A DNA stretch of 64,000 nucleotides, taken from assembly GCF_038002965.1 (NCBI RefSeq), contig NZ_JBBOOE010000001.1, positions 2,895,001 to 2,959,000 of the forward strand, in the 5' to 3' direction. The position numbers and the translations under genes were made by a program. The stretch's first letter is position 1; every line of letters begins with the position of its first letter. Shown piece by piece: positions 8,019 to 16,438 of this stretch. Below the pieces are notes generated by a model. That model was not told the DNA's origin and did not search any database. It saw only the letters and a program-made list of their open reading frames with translations. Source of the stretch: Robertmurraya sp. FSL R5-0851. Lineage in GTDB: Bacteria > Bacillota > Bacilli > Bacillales > Cytobacillaceae.

Positions 8019-8278
8019 GCCTCAGTTACCATTGGGATGCTTTTTAATAGTTCTCAGGCATTGAAACACCAGTTCAGTTACCACTAAGCTTTATTTTTCT
8101 CTTCTACGGGCACTGTAACCCCAGTTCAGTTACCGCAAAGCTATTTTTTTCTCTTCTACGGGCACTGAAACTCCAATTCAGTTACCGCAAAGCTTTATTT
8201 TTCTCTTCTACGGGCACTGAAACTCCTGTTCATTTACCATTCAACCTCTTTTTTCTCTCTCTCGGGGCATCAACATCT
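8019..8278. repeat. Tandem array A, 52-bp period, five copies
   Basis: Units start at 8019, 8071, 8123, 8175 and 8227, exactly 52 bases apart. The middle three are closely alike; the outer two are degenerate. A unit begins AGTTCAGTTACCGCAAAGC and contains TTTTTCTCTTCTACGGGCAC. At the unit junctions the arms ACTGAA and TTCAGT pair across a 7-base loop, then two unpaired bases each side, then CGG/CCG. There is no reading frame across the units. It fills the space between kamR and the kamA promoter. Confidence 0.9.
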
Positions 8279-8303
8279 TAATTTCCATACAAAAAGATGC
8301 CAA

Positions 8304-9704
8304 TTACTCGGCACCTTGCAGCTCATACTTTTGAATTTTGTATTGAAGGGTTTGTCTTGGAATTTGCAGCAGTTTTGCAGCTTGCTTGATGTTTCCACTC
8401 GTTTGCTCGAGAGCTTCACAAATCATATTTTTTTCAAACTCCTCGATTTGTCCCTTTAGAGAATAACCTTTGATGACTTTCCTAGAAGCAGAGGTATTTC
8501 CTTTCAGCATGGCAGGTAGATGTTCCATACCCAAACTGGTTTCTTCACAAACATTCATCATATATTCGATGGTATGCTTGAGTTCCCGAACATTTCCTGG
8601 CCAATCGTAGGATTGAAAAATGTTCATCACTTCAGTAGACACACCTTGTATACTTTTATGGAGAACCCCATTATAATGATCAAGAAATTTTATTGATAAA
8701 AATTTAATGTCTTCTGGTCTTTTTCGGAGCGGCAATAGTTCAAACGTTAATACATTTAACCGGTAAAAGATATCCGTTCGTATCAGCTTTTCTTCTAGTG
8801 CTTTTCTCGGATGAACATTCATTGCAGCGATCACCCGAACGTCTACCTGTACACTTTTCGAAGAGCCAATACGCCGAATCATTCCATCTTCAAGAACACG
8901 TAATAACTTTCCCTGTAAGTCAATCGGCATGGCATGAAGCTCATCTAAAAACAATGTCCCTCCATCCGCAAGCTCAAACAATCCAGGTCGGTCAACGGCT
9001 CCTGTATAACTCCCTTTTGCTGTACCAAAGAGAATGCTCTCGAGTAAAGTTTCTGGAATGGCAGCGCAATTTTGAACAATAAATGGGGCATTTCTTCGAA
9101 CAGAGGCGTCGTGTATCCCTTGAACAAATAATTCTTTCCCCGTTCCACTTTCGCCATAAACTAATATCGATGATTGCGATTTTGCTAGCTTATAAGCTTC
9201 TCGTTTTATTTGAAGAAACTCATTATTTTCTGTAAGTAAATCATCCAATGTATACTTAACGGCGCTATTGCTTTTTTTCTTAGGATTAATCTTTTGTTTT
9301 TCTTTTTGTAAATCCAATAATTGTTCAGACAATCTTTTAATACTGGAATAATCCTTCGCAATTTCCATCGCGCCAAAAAAATCGCCATGTACACAAATAG
9401 GAATGGTTGAATTAATCGTTTCAATCTTTTTCCCATGAATATTAGAATAAGATTGAGCCACATTCACAATCTCTTTTCTAGACTTCAGTACTCTTAATAA
9501 CGTGCTCGTCTCTTCTGTTAGCGATGGAAACACTTCCAACAAAGGCTTCCCTATTACTTCTCCCGCCGTTAATCCATCGTGTTGGGCAGCCACTTCGTTA
9601 TAAAAAATCGTCTTGCCATTTAGATCCACAACATGAATCCCCTCATCAACGCCCTTTAAGATTTCCGTCACGACTTCAATGGATATACTGCTTGTTTCAA
9701 ACAT
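8304..9704 (-). CDS. kamR: PAS-domain sigma54-dependent activator of the kam locus
   Basis: A 466-residue enhancer-binding protein. Residues 10-125 form a PAS sensor; an AAA+ domain follows with Walker A GESGTGKE at about 184-191, the sigma54-contacting GSYTGA loop at about 231-236, and Walker B GGTLFLDE; the C terminus is a Fis-type helix-turn-helix (EQTSGNIKQAAKLLQIPRQT). Start ATG 9704 has GGTGGG 8 bases upstream; the longer GTG start at 9713 overlaps that site. It sits between ablB and kamA on the same strand, and the promoter of kamA is a sigma54 site, so kamA is its likely target. The signal sensed by the PAS domain is unknown. Confidence 0.85.
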   Translation of the reverse strand: MFETSSISIEVVTEILKGVDEGIHVVDLNGKTIFYNEVAAQHDGLTAGEVIGKPLLEVFPSLTEETSTLLRVLKSRKEIVNVAQSYSNIHGKKIETINSTIPICVHGDFFGAMEIAKDYSSIKRLSEQLLDLQKEKQKINPKKKSNSAVKYTLDDLLTENNEFLQIKREAYKLAKSQSSILVYGESGTGKELFVQGIHDASVRRNAPFIVQNCAAIPETLLESILFGTAKGSYTGAVDRPGLFELADGGTLFLDELHAMPIDLQGKLLRVLEDGMIRRIGSSKSVQVDVRVIAAMNVHPRKALEEKLIRTDIFYRLNVLTFELLPLRKRPEDIKFLSIKFLDHYNGVLHKSIQGVSTEVMNIFQSYDWPGNVRELKHTIEYMMNVCEETSLGMEHLPAMLKGNTSASRKVIKGYSLKGQIEEFEKNMICEALEQTSGNIKQAAKLLQIPRQTLQYKIQKYELQGAE

Positions 9705-9762
9705 CCTCATCACCCACCTAAAGCATATATATGCCTAAGTGCCGAAAAACTGTCACTTTATA

Positions 9763-10632
9763 TTAATTTTCGGCAGCTTGGTAAGTGGATAAATTTTTCA
9801 CCCAAACATTCATGTCTTCGAGCTTATCAAAAATATAACAATTGTTCACTAACCGTCCTCGATATTGATAGCCTAATTGGTGGAGAACGGCATTCATGCC
9901 AAAGGAAAGCGACCTTGCAATAGAGTACGAACAATGGATTTGTTGTTGAAATAAGTCTTCTTCAAGCTTTTTCAAAAGGATCTTCATTAATCCAAATTTA
10001 CGGTGTTCCTTCTTCGTCGCACAATCCGTTAATTCTGCGTTACGAAACATATAATTCACTTCAGCAGATGCGGCACTAATCATTTCATGATGATACATAA
10101 AGGCATAGTAGATGGTTCCTTCTTTCATGGTCTTTTTCACATATTCAGGATCATGCAGGGGTGTGGGATAAATTTGAAAAACCTCTCGATACAAATCCGA
10201 AAGCATTTCCGCTTCCTTCTCACCCACTTTCATAATCTTGTATTCTGCTGGTGGCATAATCACTTGTGAAGATCTTTTTAGATGCTGGACAGAAGTAAGG
10301 ATATCTTCTTCCACTTGAAGATGAGCGGTACAAGCTCTATCCGGCTCAAGGTATTTACAAAAAAAATATCCATCCGATCCTAAAAAATACCCATCTATAA
10401 TGGCTTCATTCCGATATCCCTTTTCTAAAAATATTTTGTAGTCCTCAAATTTCCCTTTTATAATTATTTTTTCACTTTTCTCCTGTTTTGCAAGCTCTTC
10501 GGTAGTTTGGATGACGAGATAGGGATCCCCCACATAATGATCCACTCGTACACGCTTATTAAAAGCGTCCATATAAACTTCACATCGTATCCCTCTTTCC
10601 TCTACGGTACGAAAAGCTGGCAACTGATTCAT
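9763..10632 (-). CDS. ablB: Beta-lysine N-acetyltransferase
   Basis: A 289-residue protein of the AblB/YodP family. The C-terminal 150 residues are a GNAT domain (about 140-285) with HRKFGLMKILLKKLEEDL as the acetyl-CoA loop and helix; the N-terminal half is characteristic of the AblB family. AblB transfers acetyl to beta-lysine, giving N-epsilon-acetyl-beta-lysine, an osmolyte made by archaea and some bacilli from KamA product. ATG 10632 follows AGGAGGAG. It is separated from yodQ by a 70-base gap holding a long hairpin. Confidence 0.85.
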   Translation of the reverse strand: MNQLPAFRTVEERGIRCEVYMDAFNKRVRVDHYVGDPYLVIQTTEELAKQEKSEKIIIKGKFEDYKIFLEKGYRNEAIIDGYFLGSDGYFFCKYLEPDRACTAHLQVEEDILTSVQHLKRSSQVIMPPAEYKIMKVGEKEAEMLSDLYREVFQIYPTPLHDPEYVKKTMKEGTIYYAFMYHHEMISAASAEVNYMFRNAELTDCATKKEHRKFGLMKILLKKLEEDLFQQQIHCSYSIARSLSFGMNAVLHQLGYQYRGRLVNNCYIFDKLEDMNVWVKNLSTYQAAEN

Positions 10633-10650
10633 CGTATCTCCTCCTAGAGG

Positions 10651-10682
10651 GAAAGCCCGACCAAATACTTGGTCAGACTTTC
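10651..10682 (-). promoter_or_regulatory. Intercistronic hairpin between yodQ and ablB
   Basis: As RNA from the minus strand, 10682-10669 pairs with 10664-10651 over 14 bp (two G-U pairs) around a 4-base loop, ending 18 bases before the ablB start. No T tract follows, so a processing or stabilising element is more likely than a terminator. Confidence 0.55.
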
Positions 10683-10705
10683 TTCATTAGTTCTATACAA
10701 TCTAG

Positions 10706-11980
10706 CTAATCACTTCTACTTACTTCACACCATCTCAGGATGGTCGAAGCGATAATATCCGCACTGGTAAATAAATCTTCTAAAACAATGTATTCGTTCG
10801 CATCATGAGCGACCTCTGTTACACCTGGACCGAAAATAACCACTGGTATATCTCCAACTTTTGATAGTACTCCTCCGTCTGTCCCCCATGGTGAAGCTTC
10901 AATAACTGGAGAAGAACCCATCACTTCCAGGTAGGATGATTCGAGAGTAGTAAGTAACGGATGGTCTATTTCCAAATCACCTGGGATCCACCTTCCACCA
11001 AACCACTCAACCGTGGTTGGATAGTCTTTAAACCAGATGTCCTTCTTTTCCAGCTCCAGCAATGAATGTTCTAGTTCAGCCTGCACGGCAGACATTTTTT
11101 CATCTGGAGCTACGCCCATTCTCCCCTCAATAATACAAATATCTGGAACGGAGGATGGCCAATCCCCACTATGAATCTTACCGATATTTATCGGGATGGG
11201 AATGGGTATATTTTTATACAATGGATCTACAATTCTACTATTTCTAACCTTTTCTAGCTCATTCAACTGATTGATTACCAATATTCCTTTTTCAATTGCA
11301 TTTACTCCTTCGTACCTAGTACCTCCATGTGCTGAGCGTCCTTTAACAGTTACACGAAACCACATAGAGCCTTGCTGCTTTGGAAAAATTTTCAGATTGG
11401 TAGGCTCAGGAATAATCGCTCCATCCGCCCGGTATCCCCTTAGCACGGCAGCCAAGGTTCCCGCACCTCCACTTTCTTCTTCTATCACGCTCTGGAAGAT
11501 GACATCACCTTTCAGCTGAATCTCTGTTGCGATGATCGCTTCCATCGCTAAAAGAAGGGCCACCGTTCCTCCCTTCATGTCTGTGGAACCACGACCATAT
11601 AACCTTCCCTCTTCGATGAAACCACTAAATGGGTCATTTTTCCACTCAGCCAAGTTATTTTCTGGAACCACATCAATATGACCGTTCAGAATTAATGATT
11701 TGCCATCTCCAGTCCCCTTCAAAACTCCAACAACATTCGGATTCCCCGTATAATCCTTTCGGTCCGAGCAGTAAGCAGGATGGTTCATAAGAGTCTTATC
11801 GCCAATTTCCCAAATGTCTAACTGTAGACCTAGTTCCCTGCACTTCTCAATAATAATTGCTTGGGCAGCCGCTTCCTTCCCCCTTACACTTCCCTCTTGT
11901 ACAAGCTTTTGAAGAAGTCTAGTTGCATGCACGCGATTCCTTTTCATCCATTTTCTAACTTTGCGAAGCTCCTCTTCCAT
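10706..11980 (-). CDS. yodQ: ArgE/DapE-type M20 deacylase
   Basis: A 424-residue M20 metallohydrolase. LNGHIDVVPE (His and Asp metal ligands), GRGSTDMKGG (bridging Asp) and EEESGGAG (catalytic Glu pair) are in family order, with a dimerisation domain from about 200 to 310. ATG 11980 follows AAAGGGGCGAAGAGG. The family removes N-acyl groups from amino acids; in this locus a beta-lysine-derived N-acetyl compound is a reasonable substrate, which is inference. It lies between the CoA-transferase genes and ablB, as in B. subtilis. Confidence 0.85.
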   Translation of the reverse strand: MEEELRKVRKWMKRNRVHATRLLQKLVQEGSVRGKEAAAQAIIIEKCRELGLQLDIWEIGDKTLMNHPAYCSDRKDYTGNPNVVGVLKGTGDGKSLILNGHIDVVPENNLAEWKNDPFSGFIEEGRLYGRGSTDMKGGTVALLLAMEAIIATEIQLKGDVIFQSVIEEESGGAGTLAAVLRGYRADGAIIPEPTNLKIFPKQQGSMWFRVTVKGRSAHGGTRYEGVNAIEKGILVINQLNELEKVRNSRIVDPLYKNIPIPIPINIGKIHSGDWPSSVPDICIIEGRMGVAPDEKMSAVQAELEHSLLELEKKDIWFKDYPTTVEWFGGRWIPGDLEIDHPLLTTLESSYLEVMGSSPVIEASPWGTDGGVLSKVGDIPVVIFGPGVTEVAHDANEYIVLEDLFTSADIIASTILRWCEVSRSD

Positions 11981-12006
11981 CCCTCTTCGCCCCTTTATCT
12001 ATTGTG

Positions 12007-12648
12007 TTACTTACAAAAAAATGAACAAGCGGTAGACTCTCGAACTTGATCCAATGTATAAGGTTGAAAAACCTTACTTAAAACTAAACCTTTATCCGTC
12101 ACATGAAAGACAGCCATATCTGTGATAATCATATCCACACATGCCCGAGAGGTTAATGGAAACGAGCATTCTTTTACAATTTTGCTATTTCCCGCTTTAT
12201 CCGTATGGTTCATTAATACGATTACCTTTTGCGCTTTCTGTGCAAGCTCCATTGCACCGCCCATACCAGGTATTTTTTTACCCGGAACAATCCAGTTTGC
12301 TAAATCTCCTTTTTCACTTACTTGCAATGCCCCTAAAATGGTGATATCCACGATTCCCCTACGGATCATTCCAAAGGCAATGACACTATCACAGTAAGAA
12401 CCACCACTCACTAAACTAACCGGATATCCTCCAGCATTACATAGGTTTTCATCCTCTTCCCCTTGTTTAGGAGAAGGCCCCATCCCAACAATTCCATTTT
12501 CCGCATGAAACATCACATTTATTTCTGAGGGAAGATGATTCGGAACAAGCGAAGGAATGCCAATCCCTAAATTGACCACCATGCCTTCTTTGATTTCTGC
12601 TGCAGCTCTTTTGGCCATTTGATCACGGATCCCTATTCCCATACCCAT
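12007..12648 (-). CDS. yodR: 3-oxoacid CoA-transferase family, subunit B
   Basis: A 213-residue beta subunit of a class I CoA-transferase. The catalytic Glu is E50 in AENGIVGMGP, after the glycine-rich NLGIGIPSLV. It overlaps the end of the alpha-subunit gene by 16 bases, which fits a co-translated heterodimer. ATG 12648 and the in-frame ATG two codons later are both possible. In lysine fermentation pathways a related pair moves CoA between an oxo-amino acid and a short-chain acid; the physiological substrate of the YodR/YodS pair is not established. Confidence 0.85.
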   Translation of the reverse strand: MGMGIGIRDQMAKRAAAEIKEGMVVNLGIGIPSLVPNHLPSEINVMFHAENGIVGMGPSPKQGEEDENLCNAGGYPVSLVSGGSYCDSVIAFGMIRRGIVDITILGALQVSEKGDLANWIVPGKKIPGMGGAMELAQKAQKVIVLMNHTDKAGNSKIVKECSFPLTSRACVDMIITDMAVFHVTDKGLVLSKVFQPYTLDQVRESTACSFFCK

Positions 12649-13325
12649 TTCCAGTTCACCCCTTCCGTCGGTACAATATAATTGACAAACACTCCGGGCG
12701 TGACGATTTCATCGGGATGAAGTTCACCCACCTCAACGATTTCCTCCACCTCTGCGATGGTAATATCTCCAGCCATCGCGACCAAAGGATTCGTATTTCT
12801 AGCACTTTTATCATAAATAAGATTGCCGTATTCATCTGCCTTCTTGGCATAGACAATGGATATTGGCGCACTTAATGCTGTCTCTAGTAAATAACTTCTT
12901 CCCTCTAATACAACTTTCTCTTTATTGGTTGACACAAAGTCACTGTCCATTCCAATATCTGTTAGAAAAGCTGGAATACCTACACCACCCGCTCTAATTC
13001 GCTCAACTAACGTTCCTTGAGGTGAAAATTCAACTTCAAGAGTTCCCTCAGTCATTAGCTGTCCTGCAACAGGATTGGAACCAATATGAGAAGCAATCAC
13101 TTTTTTTACTCGTCCGTTTGCTACAAGCCTCCCTATCCCTATATGTGGAAATCCAGTGTCGTTTCCAATAAGTGTTAAATCCTTAACCCCTTTATTGAGT
13201 AGCCCATCAATAATAGATGGTGGAGAGCCAACCCCTCCAAACCCACCAAACATAATCGTTCCACCGTCATGAAATAAATTTAATGCTTTTTCTACTGTCG
13301 TAATCTTATTGAAGCGATTTTTCAT
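12633..13325 (-). CDS. yodS: 3-oxoacid CoA-transferase family, subunit A
   Basis: A 230-residue alpha subunit with the CoA-transferase glycine pattern GGTIMFGGFGGVGSP at about residues 21-35 and NTNPLVAMAGDITIAEVEE near the end. ATG 13325 overlaps the stop of yodT (ATGA) behind GGGGGAGG. Pairs with the adjacent beta subunit to form the active enzyme. Confidence 0.85.
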   Translation of the reverse strand: MKNRFNKITTVEKALNLFHDGGTIMFGGFGGVGSPPSIIDGLLNKGVKDLTLIGNDTGFPHIGIGRLVANGRVKKVIASHIGSNPVAGQLMTEGTLEVEFSPQGTLVERIRAGGVGIPAFLTDIGMDSDFVSTNKEKVVLEGRSYLLETALSAPISIVYAKKADEYGNLIYDKSARNTNPLVAMAGDITIAEVEEIVEVGELHPDEIVTPGVFVNYIVPTEGVNWKWVWE

Positions 13326-14674
13326 GACTTACCTCCCCCCTCTAAAATTTCATTGGAAAAGTCTACGAATGTTTTACGTAGAAGAATGATTAATTCATCA
13401 ATTTCGTCCTTAGAAATCGTCAGGGGAGGAGCAAGGATGATAGCATCACCATGAATTCCATCAAGTCCAGCAGCTGAAGGGTAAAGCAGTATGCCATTAT
13501 TAGCCCCAAGCTGAATCATTTTATTTGTAACTAGATCTTCTCTTGGAAAAGGTTCTTTATTTTCTACCGATTGAACAAATTCAATCCCGATTAACAATCC
13601 TTTCCCCCGAATATCCCCAATAAATGAAAATTCTTCTTTTAGTTCTTGCAAATGATAAAATAAATAAAATCCCTTCAATTCAACCTGCTCTATAATTCTA
13701 TTATTTTGTAAATATTCCATGACCGCTAGTGAAACAGCACATGATTGTGGGTTCGCACTTAGGGTGTGACCACTCATGATACTTTTTGTTCCAGCCAAGA
13801 TTGGCTCCATCACTTTGTCACTCACTAAAGCTGCAGCTATAGGTGCATAACCTGCTCCCATCCCTTTGCCGAGTGCAACTATATCTGGCTCCACACCCCA
13901 ATGTTCACAAGCTAGCATTTTTCCTGTCCGACCAAATCCAGTCATTACTTCATCTGCGATAAATAGAATTTGATGATGGTCACATATTTCTTTTATTACT
14001 TTGTAATAACCTTCCGGAGGTGAGATAGCCCCACCTGCAGCCCCAATCACCGGCTCTGCTATAAAAGCAGCAATTTGGTCTGCGCCTATTTTTTCAATCA
14101 CTTTTTCCAGTTCAGTTGCACAGGCAAACTTACACGAGTTGGGTTCTAGGTTATATGGACAACGGTAACAATAAGGAGGTTGTATAGAGGGAAAGTCCTC
14201 AAGAAGAGGGAGGAATCTTGCTCTCCTCAACGTATGACCTGACATCGATAATGCCCCTAGCGTGATACCATGATAGCTAACCCACCGAGAAAGGATTTTA
14301 TTTTTCGTTTTAACCCCTTTTTCCTGCCAATGCTGAATCGCTATTTTCATAGCCGTCTCTGTTGCTTCAGAGCCACTATTTACAAAAAAACTCCAGTTCA
14401 AAGACCCAATACATTGTTCAGCTATTTTTCCAGCAAGTGCTTCTGCTGCTTCACTAGTAAACTGCGATCGGTAGACAAAGGACACCCGTTTTGCTTGTTG
14501 AACCATCGCATCGATAATTTCCGATACTCCATGACCAATATTGGCAGTTACCGCACCGGATGAAGCATCAACATACCTCTTCCCTTCCTTGTCATATAAA
14601 TAAATGCCTTTCCCATAATCTATTGTTGGATATACCGCATCAAGCAGCGGTTTAATTAAATATGAATGCTCCAT
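13322..14674 (-). CDS. yodT: Class III pyridoxal-phosphate aminotransferase
   Basis: A 450-residue aminotransferase related to omega-amino acid and acetylornithine transaminases. Visible motifs: NSGSEATETAMK (PLP phosphate site), YHGITLGALSMSGH, ADEVMTGFGRTG (PLP Asp) and ALGKGMGAGYAP (Schiff-base Lys). ATG 14674 is chosen because GGGGGAG lies 4 bases upstream; an in-frame ATG six codons earlier has none. It would be the first gene of the yodT-S-R-Q-ablB-kamR series. A cluster of cysteines at about 170-190 (YCYRCPYNLEPNSCKFAC) is a notable feature. Substrate is probably a beta-lysine-derived diamine. Confidence 0.85.
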   Translation of the reverse strand: MEHSYLIKPLLDAVYPTIDYGKGIYLYDKEGKRYVDASSGAVTANIGHGVSEIIDAMVQQAKRVSFVYRSQFTSEAAEALAGKIAEQCIGSLNWSFFVNSGSEATETAMKIAIQHWQEKGVKTKNKILSRWVSYHGITLGALSMSGHTLRRARFLPLLEDFPSIQPPYCYRCPYNLEPNSCKFACATELEKVIEKIGADQIAAFIAEPVIGAAGGAISPPEGYYKVIKEICDHHQILFIADEVMTGFGRTGKMLACEHWGVEPDIVALGKGMGAGYAPIAAALVSDKVMEPILAGTKSIMSGHTLSANPQSCAVSLAVMEYLQNNRIIEQVELKGFYLFYHLQELKEEFSFIGDIRGKGLLIGIEFVQSVENKEPFPREDLVTNKMIQLGANNGILLYPSAAGLDGIHGDAIILAPPLTISKDEIDELIILLRKTFVDFSNEILEGGGKS

Positions 14675-14717
14675 TTGACTCCCCCGTTCCATACAAGCGT
14701 AAGCGACGCCTTATAAG

Positions 14718-14725
14718 ATTGTATG
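14718..14725 (-). promoter_or_regulatory. Possible sigmaE-type -10 element before yodT
   Basis: The minus strand reads CATACAAT, a perfect match to the mother-cell sigmaE -10 consensus, 44 bases before the yodT start. No convincing -35 partner is seen 13-15 bases upstream. The B. subtilis yodT-kamA genes are, as I recall, in the sigmaE regulon. Confidence 0.4.
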
Positions 14726-14845
14726 AGTAAGAAGAGGAAATCTTTCTTTTTATTGCTTTTCAAAATTTTATGGAATTCTAATGAAATGTTAGGGGCTGAA
14801 AAAGACTCCTTGATAAAGTTCTGTTGGCTTTTTCATAAAAAGGGG

Positions 14846-15363
14846 CTTATGAAGGACGTTTCTTCTGGTTACTTAAGGGCTAACGGTCTTCATCTCGCTT
14901 ATGAAGGACGTTTCCTCTGGTTTTTTAAGGGCTAACGGTCTTCATTAGCCTTATGAAGGACGTTTCTTCTGGTTATTTAAGGGCTAACGGTCTTCATTAG
15001 CCTTATGAAGGACGTTTCCTCTGGTTACTTTAGGGCTAACGGTCTTCATCTCGCTTATGAAGGACGTTTCCTCTATTACTTTAGGGCTAACGGTCTTCAT
15101 CTCGCTTATGAAGGACGTTTCCTCTGACTTTTTAAGGGCTAACGGTCTTCATCTCGCTTATGAAGGACGTTTCCTCTATTACTTTAGGGCTAACGGTCTT
15201 CATCTCGCTTATGAAGGACGTTTCCTCTGGTTTTTTAAGGGCTAACGGTCTTCATCTCGCTTATGAAGGACGTTTCCTCTGATTTTTTAAGGGCTAACGG
15301 TCTTCATTAGCCTTATGAAGGACGTTTCCTCTGGTTACTTAAAGGCTAACGGTCTTCATCTCG
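14846..15363. repeat. Tandem array B, 52-bp period, ten copies
   Basis: Units begin CTTATGAAGGACGTTTCCTC at 14846, 14898, 14950, 15002, 15054, 15105, 15157, 15208, 15260 and 15312; the period is 52, twice 51 in the two variants with CTCTATTAC. Each unit ends AGGGCTAACGGTCTTCAT plus a 7-base linker that is either CTCGCTT or TAGCCTT. CTTCAT and ATGAAG pair across this linker, with two unpaired bases per side and then AACG/CGTT. Short ORFs over the array are by-products of the repetition and not counted as genes. It occupies most of the 0.7 kb between yodT and the carboxypeptidase gene. Confidence 0.95.
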
Positions 15364-15388
15364 CATATAAAGACCATTAGCCAAATTT

Positions 15389-16375
15389 TTATGATTGTTC
15401 GATCTGTATAAAGCAGCTTTCTTGCTTCGCTTCAATGGTTGCCTTTCCTCCAACTGGAATGGTCGCAATCGGACTGACATGTCCAAAGTTCACATTTGCT
15501 ATAACCGGGATGTAAGAGATCTCCCTCTTTGAGGAAATGATTTTCCGTAATGCTTCTTCTGTCACCTGTGAATCCTTTTGAAATCTACCAATTAGTATCG
15601 CTTGGATGTCTTCGGCACCAGGTAAGTGCAACACCGATTGCAAATCTCGGTCAAAGGTAAGGGCATGCGATTCGTGATCATCTTCAATAAACAAGATACT
15701 GCCTTTGAGGGAAGGCATAAATTCGGTCCCGTGAAGCAGATTCAAGGTACAGAGATTCCCTCCAATCAATGTACCTTCTGCGTTCCCTTCTTGGAGAACT
15801 AGATATTCCTTTTGCTCATGAAAATGGCGATCCTCTTGGTCTAAATACCAGGGATCATCACTCCAAAGCTCAGATGGAGTTACTTCATAAGGTGCATCGT
15901 TTGTAACCGCTTGGATAAAGGAATCCATGGTATACTCAAAACCATGCTTCATTCCAAAGGAGGAAAAATGTGGACCTGAGTAGGTAACCAACCCTGTCTT
16001 TTGATAGATGGATACACTTAAAGCGGTAATATCACTATAACCGATAATCACCTTTGGATTATTTTTTATGATGTTAAAATCTATATATTTAAGCAGTTGA
16101 TTCACATTATAGCCGCCAATGGCTGTAAAAATTCCTTTTACATTTTGATCAAGAAAGGCGGTATGCAAATCTTCTATCCGCTCCTCAATGCTGGTACTAA
16201 AAAACTCATCGTGTGTATGTACATGTTTTCCAAACGTTACATGAAAGCCTAATGCTTCTAATCGGTTTCTTGCAATATCGACCTGTTTTTCTTTTAATAT
16301 GGCCATACTTCTTGAAGGTGATATGACCCTAACCTCATCACCCGGTTGTAAACGCCTTGGAACCATTCCCACCAC
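15389..16375 (-). CDS. LD-carboxypeptidase / MccF-like S66 peptidase
   Basis: A 328-residue S66 family serine peptidase. The nucleophile lies in GYSDITAL, with TAIGGYNVNQLL (glycine loop), FIEDDHES (catalytic Glu) and NVNFGHVSP (catalytic His) following in family order. Family members cleave L,D-peptide bonds in muropeptides or the nucleotide peptide microcin C; no signal peptide is present, so it is cytoplasmic. GTG 16375 has GGGGATGG upstream; ATG at residue 4 is an alternative. It is preceded by a terminator and followed by array B. Confidence 0.85.
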   Translation of the reverse strand: MVGMVPRRLQPGDEVRVISPSRSMAILKEKQVDIARNRLEALGFHVTFGKHVHTHDEFFSTSIEERIEDLHTAFLDQNVKGIFTAIGGYNVNQLLKYIDFNIIKNNPKVIIGYSDITALSVSIYQKTGLVTYSGPHFSSFGMKHGFEYTMDSFIQAVTNDAPYEVTPSELWSDDPWYLDQEDRHFHEQKEYLVLQEGNAEGTLIGGNLCTLNLLHGTEFMPSLKGSILFIEDDHESHALTFDRDLQSVLHLPGAEDIQAILIGRFQKDSQVTEEALRKIISSKREISYIPVIANVNFGHVSPIATIPVGGKATIEAKQESCFIQIEQS

Positions 16376-16407
16376 AATCCATCCCCTTTATAAATAATAG
16401 ATAAATA

Positions 16408-16432
16408 GGACCTGTCATCTTTTGACAGGTCC
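16408..16432 (-). terminator. Hairpin between the flavoprotein and S66 peptidase genes
   Basis: A perfect 10-bp stem (16408-16417 with 16423-16432) just after the flavoprotein stop, followed on the minus strand by TATTTATC, a weak T-rich tail. Confidence 0.65.
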
Positions 16433-16438
16433 ATCATA

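Noticed and set aside
14723..15245. Two ORFs of 62 and 70 codons over array B
   Set aside because: They arise from the tandem repeats; 52 is not a multiple of three, so the repeated peptide changes frame from unit to unit, and no ribosome site precedes them.
14846..15363. CRISPR array
   Set aside because: The whole unit repeats without unique spacers and no cas gene is present; the same holds for the other two arrays.
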